NCBI GenBank assembly: GCA_040506775.1
Contig: JBEVWC010000020.1
Span: forward strand, 162,296-226,295
Direction: 5' to 3'
DNA from: Thiodiazotropha sp040506775
GTDB taxonomy: Bacteria; Pseudomonadota; Gammaproteobacteria; Chromatiales; Chromatiaceae
Length of the DNA: 64,000 nt
In this document: piece after piece, positions 1-8,637 of the stretch
Layout: each line of letters opens with the position of its first letter
Numbering within the stretch: position 1 is the first letter of the stretch
Position numbers and translations under genes: made by a program
The notes under the pieces: model-generated
What the model was told of the DNA's origin: nothing
Database searches by the model: none
Seen by the model: the letters and a program-made list of their open reading frames with translations, nothing else

Positions 1-65
1 AGAATACTGGGTCGTTTACCGAAATCTTTGCGGATACGTTTCTTTTCGGTGAAAGAATAGGCCAT
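1..65 (-). CDS. rpoB: RNA polymerase beta subunit, N-terminal start only
   Basis: The first codons of rpoB read leftward off the window edge. The visible start MAYSFTEKKRIRKDFGKR is the typical proteobacterial RpoB N-terminus, beginning with ATG at 65-63. RpoB forms the active-centre beta subunit of RNA polymerase with RpoC, which is expected further left. It follows rplL on the same strand, the conserved L7/L12-beta order. Only about 21 codons are present, so nothing can be said about the rest of the protein. Confidence 0.93.
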   Translation of the reverse strand, partial: MAYSFTEKKRIRKDFGKRPSI

Positions 66-216
66 GCTGCCATCCCTCAGTGTCATAGGCTTGGTAGTAT
101 CGATGCCGGGAGCAAGCCCCGTCATCGCCTCAAACTATTGCCTGACTTGCTTTACCAGACTCAGGCAGCCTGGCGTCCTGTTTTCCGAGTCAGTTCAGAC
201 TTGGGCGACAAGCGGG

Positions 217-245
217 AAAAGGCCGGTGGCATAACGCCACCAGCC
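217..245 (-). terminator. rplL-rpoB attenuator hairpin
   Basis: On the minus strand a 10-bp stem (236-245 with 221-230, one G-U pair, 5-nt loop) is followed by a short run of four T (220-217). It lies between rplL and rpoB, where E. coli has a partial terminator that lowers rpoBC transcription relative to the ribosomal genes. The short T-run suggests partial rather than full termination. Confidence 0.7.
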
Positions 246-283
246 TTACCCGAGCCTGTCGTCGGACGGCTAAGACGAGAATC

Positions 284-664
284 TTATTTGATCTCGACTT
301 TAGCGCCAGCCTCTTCAAGCTGCTTCTTGGCGTCTTCGGCTTCGTCCTTGCTGACACCTTCCTTCAGCGTGGAGGGAGCGCCTTCGACAGCATCTTTAGC
401 CTCTTTGAGGCCCAGACCGGTCAGAGCGCGAACAGCCTTGATGACGGCGATCTTGTTACCGCCGATTTCAGCCAGAACCACGTCGAACTCAGTTTTCTCT
501 TCAGCGGCGGCATCTGCACCACCCGCGGCGGCAGCCGGGGCAGCAGCCACTGCGGCAGCAGCAGTCACACCGAATTTTTCTTCCATTGCCTCAATCAATG
601 CGACAACGTCCATCACAGACATCTCGGCAATTGCGTCGAGAATTTCTTCTTTAGAAACGGCCAT
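284..664 (-). CDS. rplL: 50S ribosomal protein L7/L12
   Basis: The 126-residue protein begins MAVSKEEILDAIAEMSVMDV. It has the three expected parts: an N-terminal dimerisation helix (about 1-33), an Ala-rich hinge (about 36-53) and the C-terminal factor-binding domain with GGNKIAVIKAVRALTGLGLK (about 67-86). L7/L12 dimers attach to L10 to form the ribosomal stalk that recruits EF-Tu and EF-G. Length matches the family. It lies 59 nt downstream of rplJ and upstream of rpoB. Its excess over other ribosomal proteins is normally set by translational coupling to rplJ and by the attenuator before rpoB. Confidence 0.98.
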   Translation of the reverse strand: MAVSKEEILDAIAEMSVMDVVALIEAMEEKFGVTAAAAVAAAPAAAAGGADAAAEEKTEFDVVLAEIGGNKIAVIKAVRALTGLGLKEAKDAVEGAPSTLKEGVSKDEAEDAKKQLEEAGAKVEIK

Positions 665-723
665 GAATTACTCCAAAAAAATAGTTAGCACGATAACTTC
701 GTGAAAATTGATGATTAAGCCGA

Positions 724-1251
724 TCAGGCTGCCTCTTTGGCATCCTTGATCGCTGCCACAGTCCGGACGAGTTTGCCAGGCACCTCTTTCATGGTGCGAG
801 CCAACTTCTCGACGGGTGCCTTCATGACCGCCATCAGCATGCTGATAGCCTGATCGTAAGTAGGCATCTTGGCCAGGGTTTCAAGCTCGGACGGCGCAAG
901 CATCTTGCCGCCGATGGAAACCATCTTGACCTCGAGGAGTTTATGGTCTTTGGCAAAGTCCTTGATGACACGTGCGGCGCAACCCGGATCTTCCTGCGAA
1001 AAGGCCAGGAGCAAAGGCCCCGTCAACCCTTCCTGCATGCAGGCAAATTCGGTGTTCTCAAGTGCACGTTTGGCCAGGGTGTTCCTGACTACTCGCAGGT
1101 AGACACCGTTGTTGCGCGCTTCGCGACGCAACAGGGTCATCTGCTCGACAGTCAGGCCTCGGTACTCTGCCGCTACTGCGGAGAGTGCCTTGCTGGCCAC
1201 GTCATTGACTTCGGCAACGATGGCTTTCTTCTGCTCAAGATTGAGTGCCAA
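724..1251 (-). CDS. rplJ: 50S ribosomal protein L10
   Basis: L10 anchors L7/L12 to the large ribosomal subunit and represses its own operon by binding the leader RNA. The start chosen is TTG at 1251-1249, giving ALNLEQKKAIVAEVNDVASK after the initiator, the usual L10 N-terminus. A strong AGGAGG lies 8 nt upstream. An in-frame ATG further upstream (1311) would add 20 residues unlike any L10 and would run into the leader structure, so it is rejected. The product is 175 residues, as expected. The TTG start is uncommon for a highly expressed gene and may help keep L10 output in balance. Confidence 0.95.
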   Translation of the reverse strand: MALNLEQKKAIVAEVNDVASKALSAVAAEYRGLTVEQMTLLRREARNNGVYLRVVRNTLAKRALENTEFACMQEGLTGPLLLAFSQEDPGCAARVIKDFAKDHKLLEVKMVSIGGKMLAPSELETLAKMPTYDQAISMLMAVMKAPVEKLARTMKEVPGKLVRTVAAIKDAKEAA

Positions 1252-1294
1252 AATCGCTACCTCCTGATAATGGGAAAGTTTAGGTTTCCCGTAA

Positions 1295-1440
1295 CAAAAC
1301 GGTGGCATCATATTGCCACCACCTAACGTACGCCATCACCAGGACAAAACCTGATTGGGGGCGCTCCGTCTGCGCAGGCGATCATTAAGCATGCAACATG
1401 CACCTGCGGTCTTTGACAGCACCGGAATACCGGCACCCCA
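1295..1440 (-). promoter_or_regulatory. L10 leader of the rplJL mRNA
   Basis: The 250-nt gap between rplA and rplJ holds minus-strand sequence resembling the conserved L10 leader: GACCGCAGG (around 1414) pairs with CGCCTGCGCAGACGG (around 1380-1366). A further hairpin (1315-1320 with 1301-1306) lies closer to rplJ. In other proteobacteria L10, with L7/L12, binds this leader and blocks rplJ translation. Boundaries are approximate and assigned by eye. Confidence 0.65.
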
Positions 1441-1447
1441 AAGTTCG

Positions 1448-1486
1448 AAAAGGGCCACCCGGACAGTTATTCCGCCGGGTTGACCC
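1448..1486 (-). terminator. Terminator-like hairpin after rplA
   Basis: Fourteen bases past the rplA stop, the minus strand can form a long GC-rich stem (GGGTC..ACCCGG with CCGGGT..GGCCC, one bulge) followed by TTTT. It probably terminates part of the rplKA transcripts before the separately controlled rplJL leader. Confidence 0.6.
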
Positions 1487-1499
1487 TTGTGCTGCCGAA

Positions 1500-2195
1500 T
1501 CAGATCGACAGACTGGTTTGATCGATTGCCAGACCCGGACCCATGGTCGAAGAGACTGTCACCTTTCTCAGGTAAACGCCTTTCGCAGAACTCGGCTTGG
1601 CCTTGACCAGCGCCACCAGCAGGGACTCGAGATTCTCTTTCAACTTCTGAGGCTCGAAATCCACCTTACCGATGGAGCAATGAATGATACCCGCCTTGTC
1701 GGTCCGATAACGAACCTGACCGGCTTTGGCATTTTGTACCGCCTGGGCGACGTCCGGGGTCACGGTACCAACCTTAGGGTTGGGCATCAGACCACGGGGA
1801 CCCAGAATCTGACCCAGTTGACCGACGATCCGCATCGCATCCGGAGACGCGATCACCACATCGAAATTCATGTTGCCAGCCTTGATGTCGTCGGCGAGAT
1901 CTTCAAATCCCACCACGTCGGCACCCGCTTCTTTGGCCGCATCAGCATTCGCGCCCTGGGCGAAAACCGCCACACGAACGGTCTTACCGGTTCCGTGCGG
2001 CAGCACGGAGGCGCCACGAACGACCTGGTCCGATTTACGGGCATCAACACCGAGGTTGACGCTGACGTCGATCGACTCGGGAAATTTGACGCTGGAAATC
2101 TCTTTCAGCAGGACAAAGGCCTCTTCGGCCGGATGCAGTTTGCCGCGTTCAACTTTCTCGCGAATCGCTTTTGCACGTTTCGACAACTTAGCCAT
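1500..2195 (-). CDS. rplA: 50S ribosomal protein L1
   Basis: The 231-residue protein begins MAKLSKRAKAIREKVERGKL and contains the L1 signatures GTGKTVRVAVFAQG and ILGPRGLMPNPKVGTVT (about residues 122-145). It forms the mobile L1 stalk that handles deacylated tRNA leaving the E site. In E. coli it also represses translation of its own rplKA mRNA. It starts 3 nt after the rplK stop, so the two are co-translated. Length and sequence fit the family without anomalies. Confidence 0.98.
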   Translation of the reverse strand: MAKLSKRAKAIREKVERGKLHPAEEAFVLLKEISSVKFPESIDVSVNLGVDARKSDQVVRGASVLPHGTGKTVRVAVFAQGANADAAKEAGADVVGFEDLADDIKAGNMNFDVVIASPDAMRIVGQLGQILGPRGLMPNPKVGTVTPDVAQAVQNAKAGQVRYRTDKAGIIHCSIGKVDFEPQKLKENLESLLVALVKAKPSSAKGVYLRKVTVSSTMGPGLAIDQTSLSI

Positions 2196-2198
2196 GAT

Positions 2199-2633
2199 TT
2201 ATTCCACCCCTTCGACGTTCAAACCCATCTGACGTGCACTGCCCGCAATGGTGCGCACTGCAGCATCCATATCGGATGCCGTCAGATCAGGCATTTTCTG
2301 GGTTGCGATGTCTTCGAGCTGCTGACGGGTTACCGTTCCCACCTTGGTGGTGTTCGGGGTCGGGCTGCCTTTGGGCAGACCGAGCGCCTTCTTCAGCAGC
2401 ACGGACGCCGGAGGCGTTTTAGTGATGAAGGTAAAGGATCGATCACTGTAGACCGTGATCACGACAGGGATCGGAAGGCCTTTCTCCAGAGTCTGGGTCT
2501 TCGCATTGAAGGCCTTGCAGAATTCCATGATGTTTACGCCGTGCTGGCCCAGGGCAGGACCTACCGGCGGACTGGGATTGGCTTCACCCGCTTTCACCTG
2601 AAGCTTGATGTAAGCCATTATCTTCTTTGCCAT
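2199..2633 (-). CDS. rplK: 50S ribosomal protein L11
   Basis: The 144-residue L11 begins MAKKIMAYIKLQVKAGEANP and has the conserved PPVGPALGQHGVNIMEFCKAFNA region (about 22-44) and KTPPASVLLKKALG. L11 sits at the base of the stalk, contacts the thiostrepton loop of 23S rRNA and is needed for RelA activation. It is the first gene of the rplKA pair, 135 nt downstream of nusG on the same strand. Confidence 0.98.
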   Translation of the reverse strand: MAKKIMAYIKLQVKAGEANPSPPVGPALGQHGVNIMEFCKAFNAKTQTLEKGLPIPVVITVYSDRSFTFITKTPPASVLLKKALGLPKGSPTPNTTKVGTVTRQQLEDIATQKMPDLTASDMDAAVRTIAGSARQMGLNVEGVE

Positions 2634-2768
2634 GATTACCTCGTCTCCGGGTCCAAACGCCTTGGAATCTCACCTCGGCTCCCCGTCAGTTGCCAATGAT
2701 TGCCGTAAGTTCACTGACTTTCTGCGGGCAACTCCGCAGACCGGCAACCGGATATGCAGGGGTCTTAA

Positions 2769-3302
2769 TTAACCCTTTTCAACCTGACCGAACTCCAGGT
2801 CCACCGGAGTGGAACGGCCGAAGATCAGCACAGAAACCTTGAGGCGGCTCTTTTCATAGTCCACCTCTTCAACCACGCCGGTGAAGTCATTGAACGGACC
2901 ATCAATAACCCGAACCACCTCACCCGGCTCAAACAGGACTTTCGGCCGCGGCTTCTCGACACCCTCCTGCACACGCTGCAGGATGGCATTTGCCTCTTTC
3001 TCCGAAATCGGTGCCGGCCGATCGCCGGTGCCGCCAATGAAACCCATGACCTTCGGCACATCCTTCACCAGGTGCCAGGTCTCATCGGTCATTTCCATCT
3101 GCACGAGCACATAACCGGGAAAAAACTTGCGTTCGCTTTTCCGCTGCTGCCCGGCCCGCATCTCGACCACCTCCTCGGTGGGTACGAGAATTTCACCGAA
3201 TTTGTCCTGCATGTCATAGCGCTCGACCCGTTCTTTGAGGGAGCGCTGAACCTGGGACTCAAATCCGGAATAGGCGTGCACTACATACCAACGCATAGCC
3301 AT
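2769..3302 (-). CDS. nusG: Transcription termination/antitermination factor NusG
   Basis: The 177-residue protein begins MAMRWYVVHAYSGFESQVQR. It has the NGN domain (about 1-120) and a C-terminal KOW domain with FEPGEVVRVIDGPFNDFTGV (about 124-143). NusG binds the RNA polymerase clamp, raises processivity, links to ribosomal protein S10 and recruits Rho. It lies 11 nt after secE, the standard secE-nusG pair. Confidence 0.98.
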   Translation of the reverse strand: MAMRWYVVHAYSGFESQVQRSLKERVERYDMQDKFGEILVPTEEVVEMRAGQQRKSERKFFPGYVLVQMEMTDETWHLVKDVPKVMGFIGGTGDRPAPISEKEANAILQRVQEGVEKPRPKVLFEPGEVVRVIDGPFNDFTGVVEEVDYEKSRLKVSVLIFGRSTPVDLEFGQVEKG

Positions 3303-3313
3303 GTCACGTCTCC

Positions 3314-3685
3314 TTAAGCCCCAGTCAAAGCACGAAGTATTGCACCCAGCATCATATCGAAGAGCCAGAGCACAATACCCATCAACAGAACCATCACAAA
3401 CACGATGAGGGTAGTCTGCATGGTTTCCTGACGGCTGGGCCAGACCACCTTGCGCACCTCCATCCTGGATGCCGAGGCAAAATCCCAGATGGTACGGCCA
3501 ACCGCCGTCTGATAGGCCAGCAGCGTTGCCGCCCCGATCAGCACCAGCAGACCCAGCACGCGCAACAATTGGGAATAACCATCCAAATAGTAGAAGCCGA
3601 CAATCGCTCCCACGATAATCCCCACCGCGAGTATTAACTTCACGGTATCGAGACCGGATGCCTCCACCTGGGATTTTCCATTCAT
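3314..3685 (-). CDS. secE: Preprotein translocase subunit SecE
   Basis: SecE stabilises SecY in the inner-membrane translocon. The 123-residue product starting MNGKSQVEASGLDTVKL has three predicted membrane helices (about 15-35, 40-60 and 90-118), as in the long enterobacterial-type SecE, and the conserved EVRKVVWPSRQETMQT loop. The reading frame stays open upstream to 3736, but that extension runs into tRNA-Trp, so the ATG at 3685 is preferred. It is followed at once by nusG. Confidence 0.95.
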   Translation of the reverse strand: MNGKSQVEASGLDTVKLILAVGIIVGAIVGFYYLDGYSQLLRVLGLLVLIGAATLLAYQTAVGRTIWDFASASRMEVRKVVWPSRQETMQTTLIVFVMVLLMGIVLWLFDMMLGAILRALTGA

Positions 3686-3706
3686 AGTTCTGTTTGCCGG
3701 ATTAAA

Positions 3707-3782
3707 TGGCAGGCCAAGAGGGAATCGAACCCCCAACCTGCGGTTTTGGAGACCGCTGCTCTACCAATTGAGCTATTGGCCT
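3707..3782 (-). tRNA. tRNA-Trp (CCA)
   Basis: The 76-nt cloverleaf starts AGGCCAA and ends with its pairing partner, discriminator G and encoded CCA. The anticodon loop CTCCAAA presents CCA. It lies between tuf and secE on the same strand. The 22-nt gap to secE implies that it is processed from the tuf-secE transcript or has its own promoter. Confidence 0.95.
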
Positions 3783-3822
3783 AAAAATATCAAAGCGGGG
3801 TTGGCCCAAAAGCCAGCCCCGC
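3783..3822 (-). terminator. Terminator-like hairpin after tuf
   Basis: Downstream of the tuf stop, the minus strand forms an 11-bp stem with one mismatch (3822-3812 with 3805-3795), followed by TTTGATATTTTT just before tRNA-Trp. It may terminate most tuf transcripts, leaving read-through or a separate promoter to serve tRNA-Trp-secE-nusG. Confidence 0.6.
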
Positions 3823-3842
3823 GTACTACCTTATCGAGGAAG

Positions 3843-5033
<1,191 letters not shown>

Positions 5034-5105
5034 GAGTGTTCTCCAGGTTCTCTATTGCATAAAGACAAATTCGCGCGCTTCCGCACGCCGTTTCAATTAC
5101 CGAAC

Positions 5106-5181
5106 TGGAGCCCAGAAGCAGATTTGAACTGCCGACCTCACCCTTACCAAGGGTGTGCTCTACCAACTGAGCTATCTGGGC
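5106..5181 (-). tRNA. tRNA-Thr (GGT)
   Basis: The 76-nt gene starts GCCCAGA and ends TCTGGGC, discriminator T and encoded CCA. The anticodon arm CACCCTTGGTAAGGGTG presents GGT. It is the last tRNA before tuf, as thrT is in E. coli. Confidence 0.95.
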
Positions 5182-5317
5182 ATAAACTTGTTGTTTTCGG
5201 CGCTCCCGCCGAGGTTGCACCGCCTGCACAATCTCCGATCACCAGACAGAACAAACGGCGACGCCGTAACCGACACCGCCGTAACCGGGCCAACCCATTC
5301 AGCCAGCCCTTATCAAA

Positions 5318-5391
5318 TGGAGCGGGTGATGGGAATCGAACCCACGTATTCAGCTTGGAAGGCTGAAGTTCTACCATTGAACTACACCCGC
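5318..5391 (-). tRNA. tRNA-Gly (TCC)
   Basis: The 74-nt gene starts GCGGGTG, has the anticodon arm TTCAGCCTTCCAAGCTGAA (TCC) and ends with encoded CCA. It is the middle tRNA of the Tyr-Gly-Thr-tuf transcript, equivalent to glyT. A 136-nt spacer with no recognisable gene separates it from tRNA-Thr. Confidence 0.95.
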
Positions 5392-5589
5392 GCTGCCAAG
5401 CGATGCTTCGCCGGATCGTTACAGAACCGCTACAGTTCTTTCGATCGGATTACCTGCCCGAGGCAGACGGCGACGCTTCGAAACCGCACGCGATTTCACT
5501 GAACCTTCAACCGGTTCCACCCCTGCCTGCACGCACCGCAAGGATGATTCCGAAACCACTGCGCAGCCATCCGCAGGTCTCGGCAAATT

Positions 5590-5674
5590 TGGTGGAGGGG
5601 GGAGGATTCGAACCTCCGAAGGCGGAGCCGTCAGATTTACAGTCTGATCCCTTTGGCCACTCGGGAACCCCTCC
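5590..5674 (-). tRNA. tRNA-Tyr (GTA)
   Basis: The 85-nt class II tRNA starts GGAGGGG, carries anticodon GTA in GACTGTAAATC, has a long variable arm (GGCTCCGCCTTC region) and encodes CCA. It is the first gene of the tRNA-tuf transcript. A 198-nt spacer without a recognisable gene separates it from tRNA-Gly. Confidence 0.95.
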
Positions 5675-5689
5675 TAGCGAGAGCCGGGC

Positions 5690-5718
5690 ATTCTGACGCC
5701 TCGACCTGCTAAAGTCAA
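5690..5718 (-). promoter_or_regulatory. Sigma-70 promoter of the tRNA-tuf operon
   Basis: The minus strand shows a -35 TTGACT (5718-5713), a 17-bp spacer and a -10 CAGAAT (5695-5690), then a GC-rich discriminator. The inferred start is close to 5683, about 9 nt before tRNA-Tyr. A GC-rich discriminator is typical of stringently controlled stable-RNA promoters. Confidence 0.65.
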
Positions 5719-5945
5719 TACAACATTCCAAAGATTTTTTTGTCTACAGGATCCACGGGCAACACATGATCTGATTTGATCCAGTCAGGCTCATAAACCC
5801 AGATCATGCGGTTACCCGAGGGTTTGCCTTTTTGCCTTCAGTACCCCATATTGCGGCAATCGACAGCTCAAGAATCGACGAGGTCCCTTGACCTACAACC
5901 GGAGCGGCGCACTGCTGCCGGCTCCAGGGAAACACTGCCATACCC

Positions 5946-7667
5946 ATGAATAAATCCCCGCTTCTGCTGACGCTCTTTCTGACGGCCTGTGCCAGCACTG
6001 CTCCTCAGACACCCACCCGCCAAGAGACCGCGCCTGACATCCAGAAACCCTCTGTTGCTTCGCCCTCGTCCCCATCCCAGGGGCTGACCACGGACCTCGT
6101 CTATCACACCCTGGCGAGCGAAATCGCCGCACAACGGGGCGATGAGTCGCTGGCCGTCGAGCACGCCCTTCAGGTCGCCCGCGAATCCCGCGCCCCGGAC
6201 GCCGCTGAACGCGCCACTAGCCTGGCTTTACAGGCAAACATGTATCCCGAGGCGCTGAGCGCTGTACAGCTCTGGATCGAACTGGCCCCGGATGAGATCA
6301 GGGCTCGCCAGATCGCGGCAATTCTCTACATACGCGCCAACCAGTTGGATGAAGCCATCAGCCAACTCGAGGTCATGATCAGTCTGGCGAGCGCCCAAGG
6401 CCAGTCCGGATACCTTCCGGCAGCGGCGATTGCGGAAAAAAGCGGCAATCCCGGGCAGGCGCTGGCGATCATGCAGCAACTGGTCCCGGATGACAGTGAT
6501 TCAGCAGACGCTCAATATGCCCTGGCACTGACCGCGAATCATGCAAAGCAGCTGGATCTCGCCCTGCTTTACGTGGATCGTTCCCTGGCCCTGGAGGCCG
6601 AGTCCTCGCAGGGGATACTCCTCAAAACCCACATCCTGATCGCCATGGGACGTAAGGACGAGGGGATTGCACTGCTCAAACAGGCCAGTGAGACCTACCC
6701 CAAGAATGTCCAGATTGGACATGCCTACGCGCGCACCCTGATTGAGCTGAACCAGCCCGAGGCTGCGCTGAAGGAATTTGAGAAACTTCTCGCACTGCAA
6801 CCGGAGAATGGTGATTTCATCTTTTCTCTCGGCATCGTACACATGCAACTCGAGCAGTACGACCAAGCCAAACAAGAATTGAAGAAACTGGTGCATGACC
6901 GCAAAAAGCGCGATGAAGCCCATTACTATCTGGGTGCCATCGCTGAGCAGCAGGATGACCTGGACAGTGCGCTCGACCATTACAGCCGGGTGGAAGGCGA
7001 TCACCTGGGAGATGCGCAGATTCGCATCGCGAAAATTCTCTCAGACCAGGGCAACCTCAATCAGGCCCGGGACACCCTGCAACGCCTGCGTATCAATCAG
7101 CCCCAGCATCAACTCAAGTATTTCATGATCGAGGCGGAACTGCTGCGCGAGGCCCAGGACTATGAGACCGCCCACGAAGTGTATACCCGGGCCCTCGAGG
7201 TGGATCCGGAAAACACGGATCTGCTCTATGCACGGGGACTGAACGCCGCCGACCTGCGGCGCGTGGATTTGCTTGAACAGGACCTGCGCAAAATTCTCGC
7301 CACGCAACCCCGGCATGCGGATGCCCTGAACGCCCTGGGATACACCCTGGCCGATCAGACAGACCGCCTCGATGAGGCAAAAACCTATATCCTGGAGGCC
7401 CTTGCCTTGAAACCGGACAGCCCGGCGATTCTCGACAGCATGGGCTGGGTCGAATACCGGCAGGGCAATCTGCAGGCCGCACTCAAATACCTGCAACAAG
7501 CCGCCGAAATCAGCCCGGATGCGGAAATCGCCTCCCATCTTGGTGAGGTGCTGTGGGTGATGGGTGAACGGGAGCGCGCCGTCGAGATATGGGAAGCGGC
7601 AAACCAGCGGGATCCGGACAACCGTTTCATCCAGCCGACCATGATCCGGTTGAAAGCCACCGACTGA
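5946..7667 (+). CDS. TPR-repeat outer-membrane or periplasmic lipoprotein
   Basis: The 573-residue protein starts with a lipoprotein signal, MNKSPLLLTLFLTAC, giving lipobox LTAC and lipidated Cys15. A Pro/Thr/Ser linker follows, then tetratricopeptide repeats over most of the chain (about 55-565; for example the units around AALKEFEKLLALQPENGDF and AHEVYTRALEVDPENTDLLY). TPR arrays are protein-protein scaffolds. No substrate can be named. It ends 3 nt before ispE, so the two are probably co-transcribed. In related gammaproteobacteria a TPR gene often sits here with lolB between it and ispE; no lolB is present here. Confidence 0.88.
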   Translation: MNKSPLLLTLFLTACASTAPQTPTRQETAPDIQKPSVASPSSPSQGLTTDLVYHTLASEIAAQRGDESLAVEHALQVARESRAPDAAERATSLALQANMYPEALSAVQLWIELAPDEIRARQIAAILYIRANQLDEAISQLEVMISLASAQGQSGYLPAAAIAEKSGNPGQALAIMQQLVPDDSDSADAQYALALTANHAKQLDLALLYVDRSLALEAESSQGILLKTHILIAMGRKDEGIALLKQASETYPKNVQIGHAYARTLIELNQPEAALKEFEKLLALQPENGDFIFSLGIVHMQLEQYDQAKQELKKLVHDRKKRDEAHYYLGAIAEQQDDLDSALDHYSRVEGDHLGDAQIRIAKILSDQGNLNQARDTLQRLRINQPQHQLKYFMIEAELLREAQDYETAHEVYTRALEVDPENTDLLYARGLNAADLRRVDLLEQDLRKILATQPRHADALNALGYTLADQTDRLDEAKTYILEALALKPDSPAILDSMGWVEYRQGNLQAALKYLQQAAEISPDAEIASHLGEVLWVMGERERAVEIWEAANQRDPDNRFIQPTMIRLKATD

Positions 7668-7670
7668 ACC

Positions 7671-8522
7671 ATGCCCCACACACTCTCCTGCCCGGCCCCG
7701 GCAAAGCTTAATCTGATGCTGAGGGTGGTCGGTCGACGGGCGGATGGTTATCACGAACTGCAGACTGTATTTCAGTTCATCGATCGCCAGGATCGTCTGG
7801 ATTTCACGCTGCGCGAGGATGGCTGCATCAACCTGCTGAACGACCTCAGCGGCGTACCTGCGGAGCAGAATCTCTGCATCCGCGCGGCAAGGTTGCTGCA
7901 GTCCCGCAGCGATACCCCCCTGGGAGTCGACATCCACCTGCACAAGGTCCTGCCGATGGGCGGAGGGCTTGGGGGCGGGAGTTCTGATGCAGCCACTACC
8001 CTGGTGGCGCTGAACCGGCTCTGGGATTTGGACCTGGACCTCGAAACCCTCAAGCAACTGGGTGTCTCCCTGGGCGCGGATGTACCCATTTTCATTCACG
8101 GCCAGGCCGCCTGGGCTGAGGGTATCGGCGAGACATTGACCGACCTGGAACTGCCGGAGCCCTGGTACCTGGTGATCATCCCTCCCTGCCACGTCTCGAC
8201 CGCCGAAATCTTCCGCCACCCCGATTTGACACGCCACTCACCCCGGATCAAAATACGCGCCTTTCTGCAGGGCAACAATCGAAACGACTGCCTGGACCTG
8301 GTCCGCAGGCGCCACCCGGAGGTGGCCCGGGCGCTGGACTGGCTGAATCAGCATGCCGAAGCCCGTCTGACCGGCACAGGTGCGTGCCTTTTCGCCGCTT
8401 TCAGCGACAGGGATCAGGCCGAGCGCGTACTCGCCCAGATACCGGAAGATCTGGAGGGATTCGTTGCACGAGGACTGAATCAATCCCCTCTGAAGGGAGA
8501 CGTTCTCGCAGAAAAGCAGTAA
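7671..8522 (+). CDS. ispE: 4-diphosphocytidyl-2-C-methyl-D-erythritol kinase
   Basis: IspE phosphorylates 4-diphosphocytidyl-methylerythritol with ATP in the MEP isoprenoid pathway, in the cytosol. The 283-residue protein shows the GHMP kinase features: N-terminal CPAPAKLNLMLRVVGRRADGYHEL, the ATP loop PMGGGLGGGSSDAATTL (about 98-114) and the C-terminal LTGTGACLFAAF. Length matches the family. It starts 3 nt after the TPR gene and ends just before tRNA-Gln, keeping the ispE-tRNA-Gln-prs order widespread in gammaproteobacteria. Confidence 0.97.
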   Translation: MPHTLSCPAPAKLNLMLRVVGRRADGYHELQTVFQFIDRQDRLDFTLREDGCINLLNDLSGVPAEQNLCIRAARLLQSRSDTPLGVDIHLHKVLPMGGGLGGGSSDAATTLVALNRLWDLDLDLETLKQLGVSLGADVPIFIHGQAAWAEGIGETLTDLELPEPWYLVIIPPCHVSTAEIFRHPDLTRHSPRIKIRAFLQGNNRNDCLDLVRRRHPEVARALDWLNQHAEARLTGTGACLFAAFSDRDQAERVLAQIPEDLEGFVARGLNQSPLKGDVLAEKQ

Positions 8523-8523
8523 C

Positions 8524-8598
8524 TGGGGCGTCGCCAAGCGGTAAGGCACTGGGTTTTGATCCCAGCATTCGTAGGTTCGAATCCTGCCGCCCCAGCCA
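8524..8598 (+). tRNA. tRNA-Gln (TTG)
   Basis: The 75-nt gene starts TGGGGCG, has the anticodon arm CTGGGTTTTGATCCCAG (TTG) and ends GCCA with encoded CCA. It begins one base after the ispE stop codon and 39 nt before prs, so it is almost certainly cut out of the ispE-prs transcript. Confidence 0.96.
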
Positions 8599-8637
8599 TA
8601 TCTCTGGTAACCACGATCGAGACAGGGGATCCGCACC

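Noticed and set aside
1398..2699. 433-residue plus-strand frame opposite rplA-rplK
   Set aside because: It is a long antisense shadow of highly conserved ribosomal protein genes; His/Arg-rich composition is typical of antisense reading of GC-rich genes.
5403..5731. Open frames across the tRNA-Tyr/Gly region on both strands
   Set aside because: They run through tRNA genes and spacers, have no ribosome-binding site and no protein-like composition.
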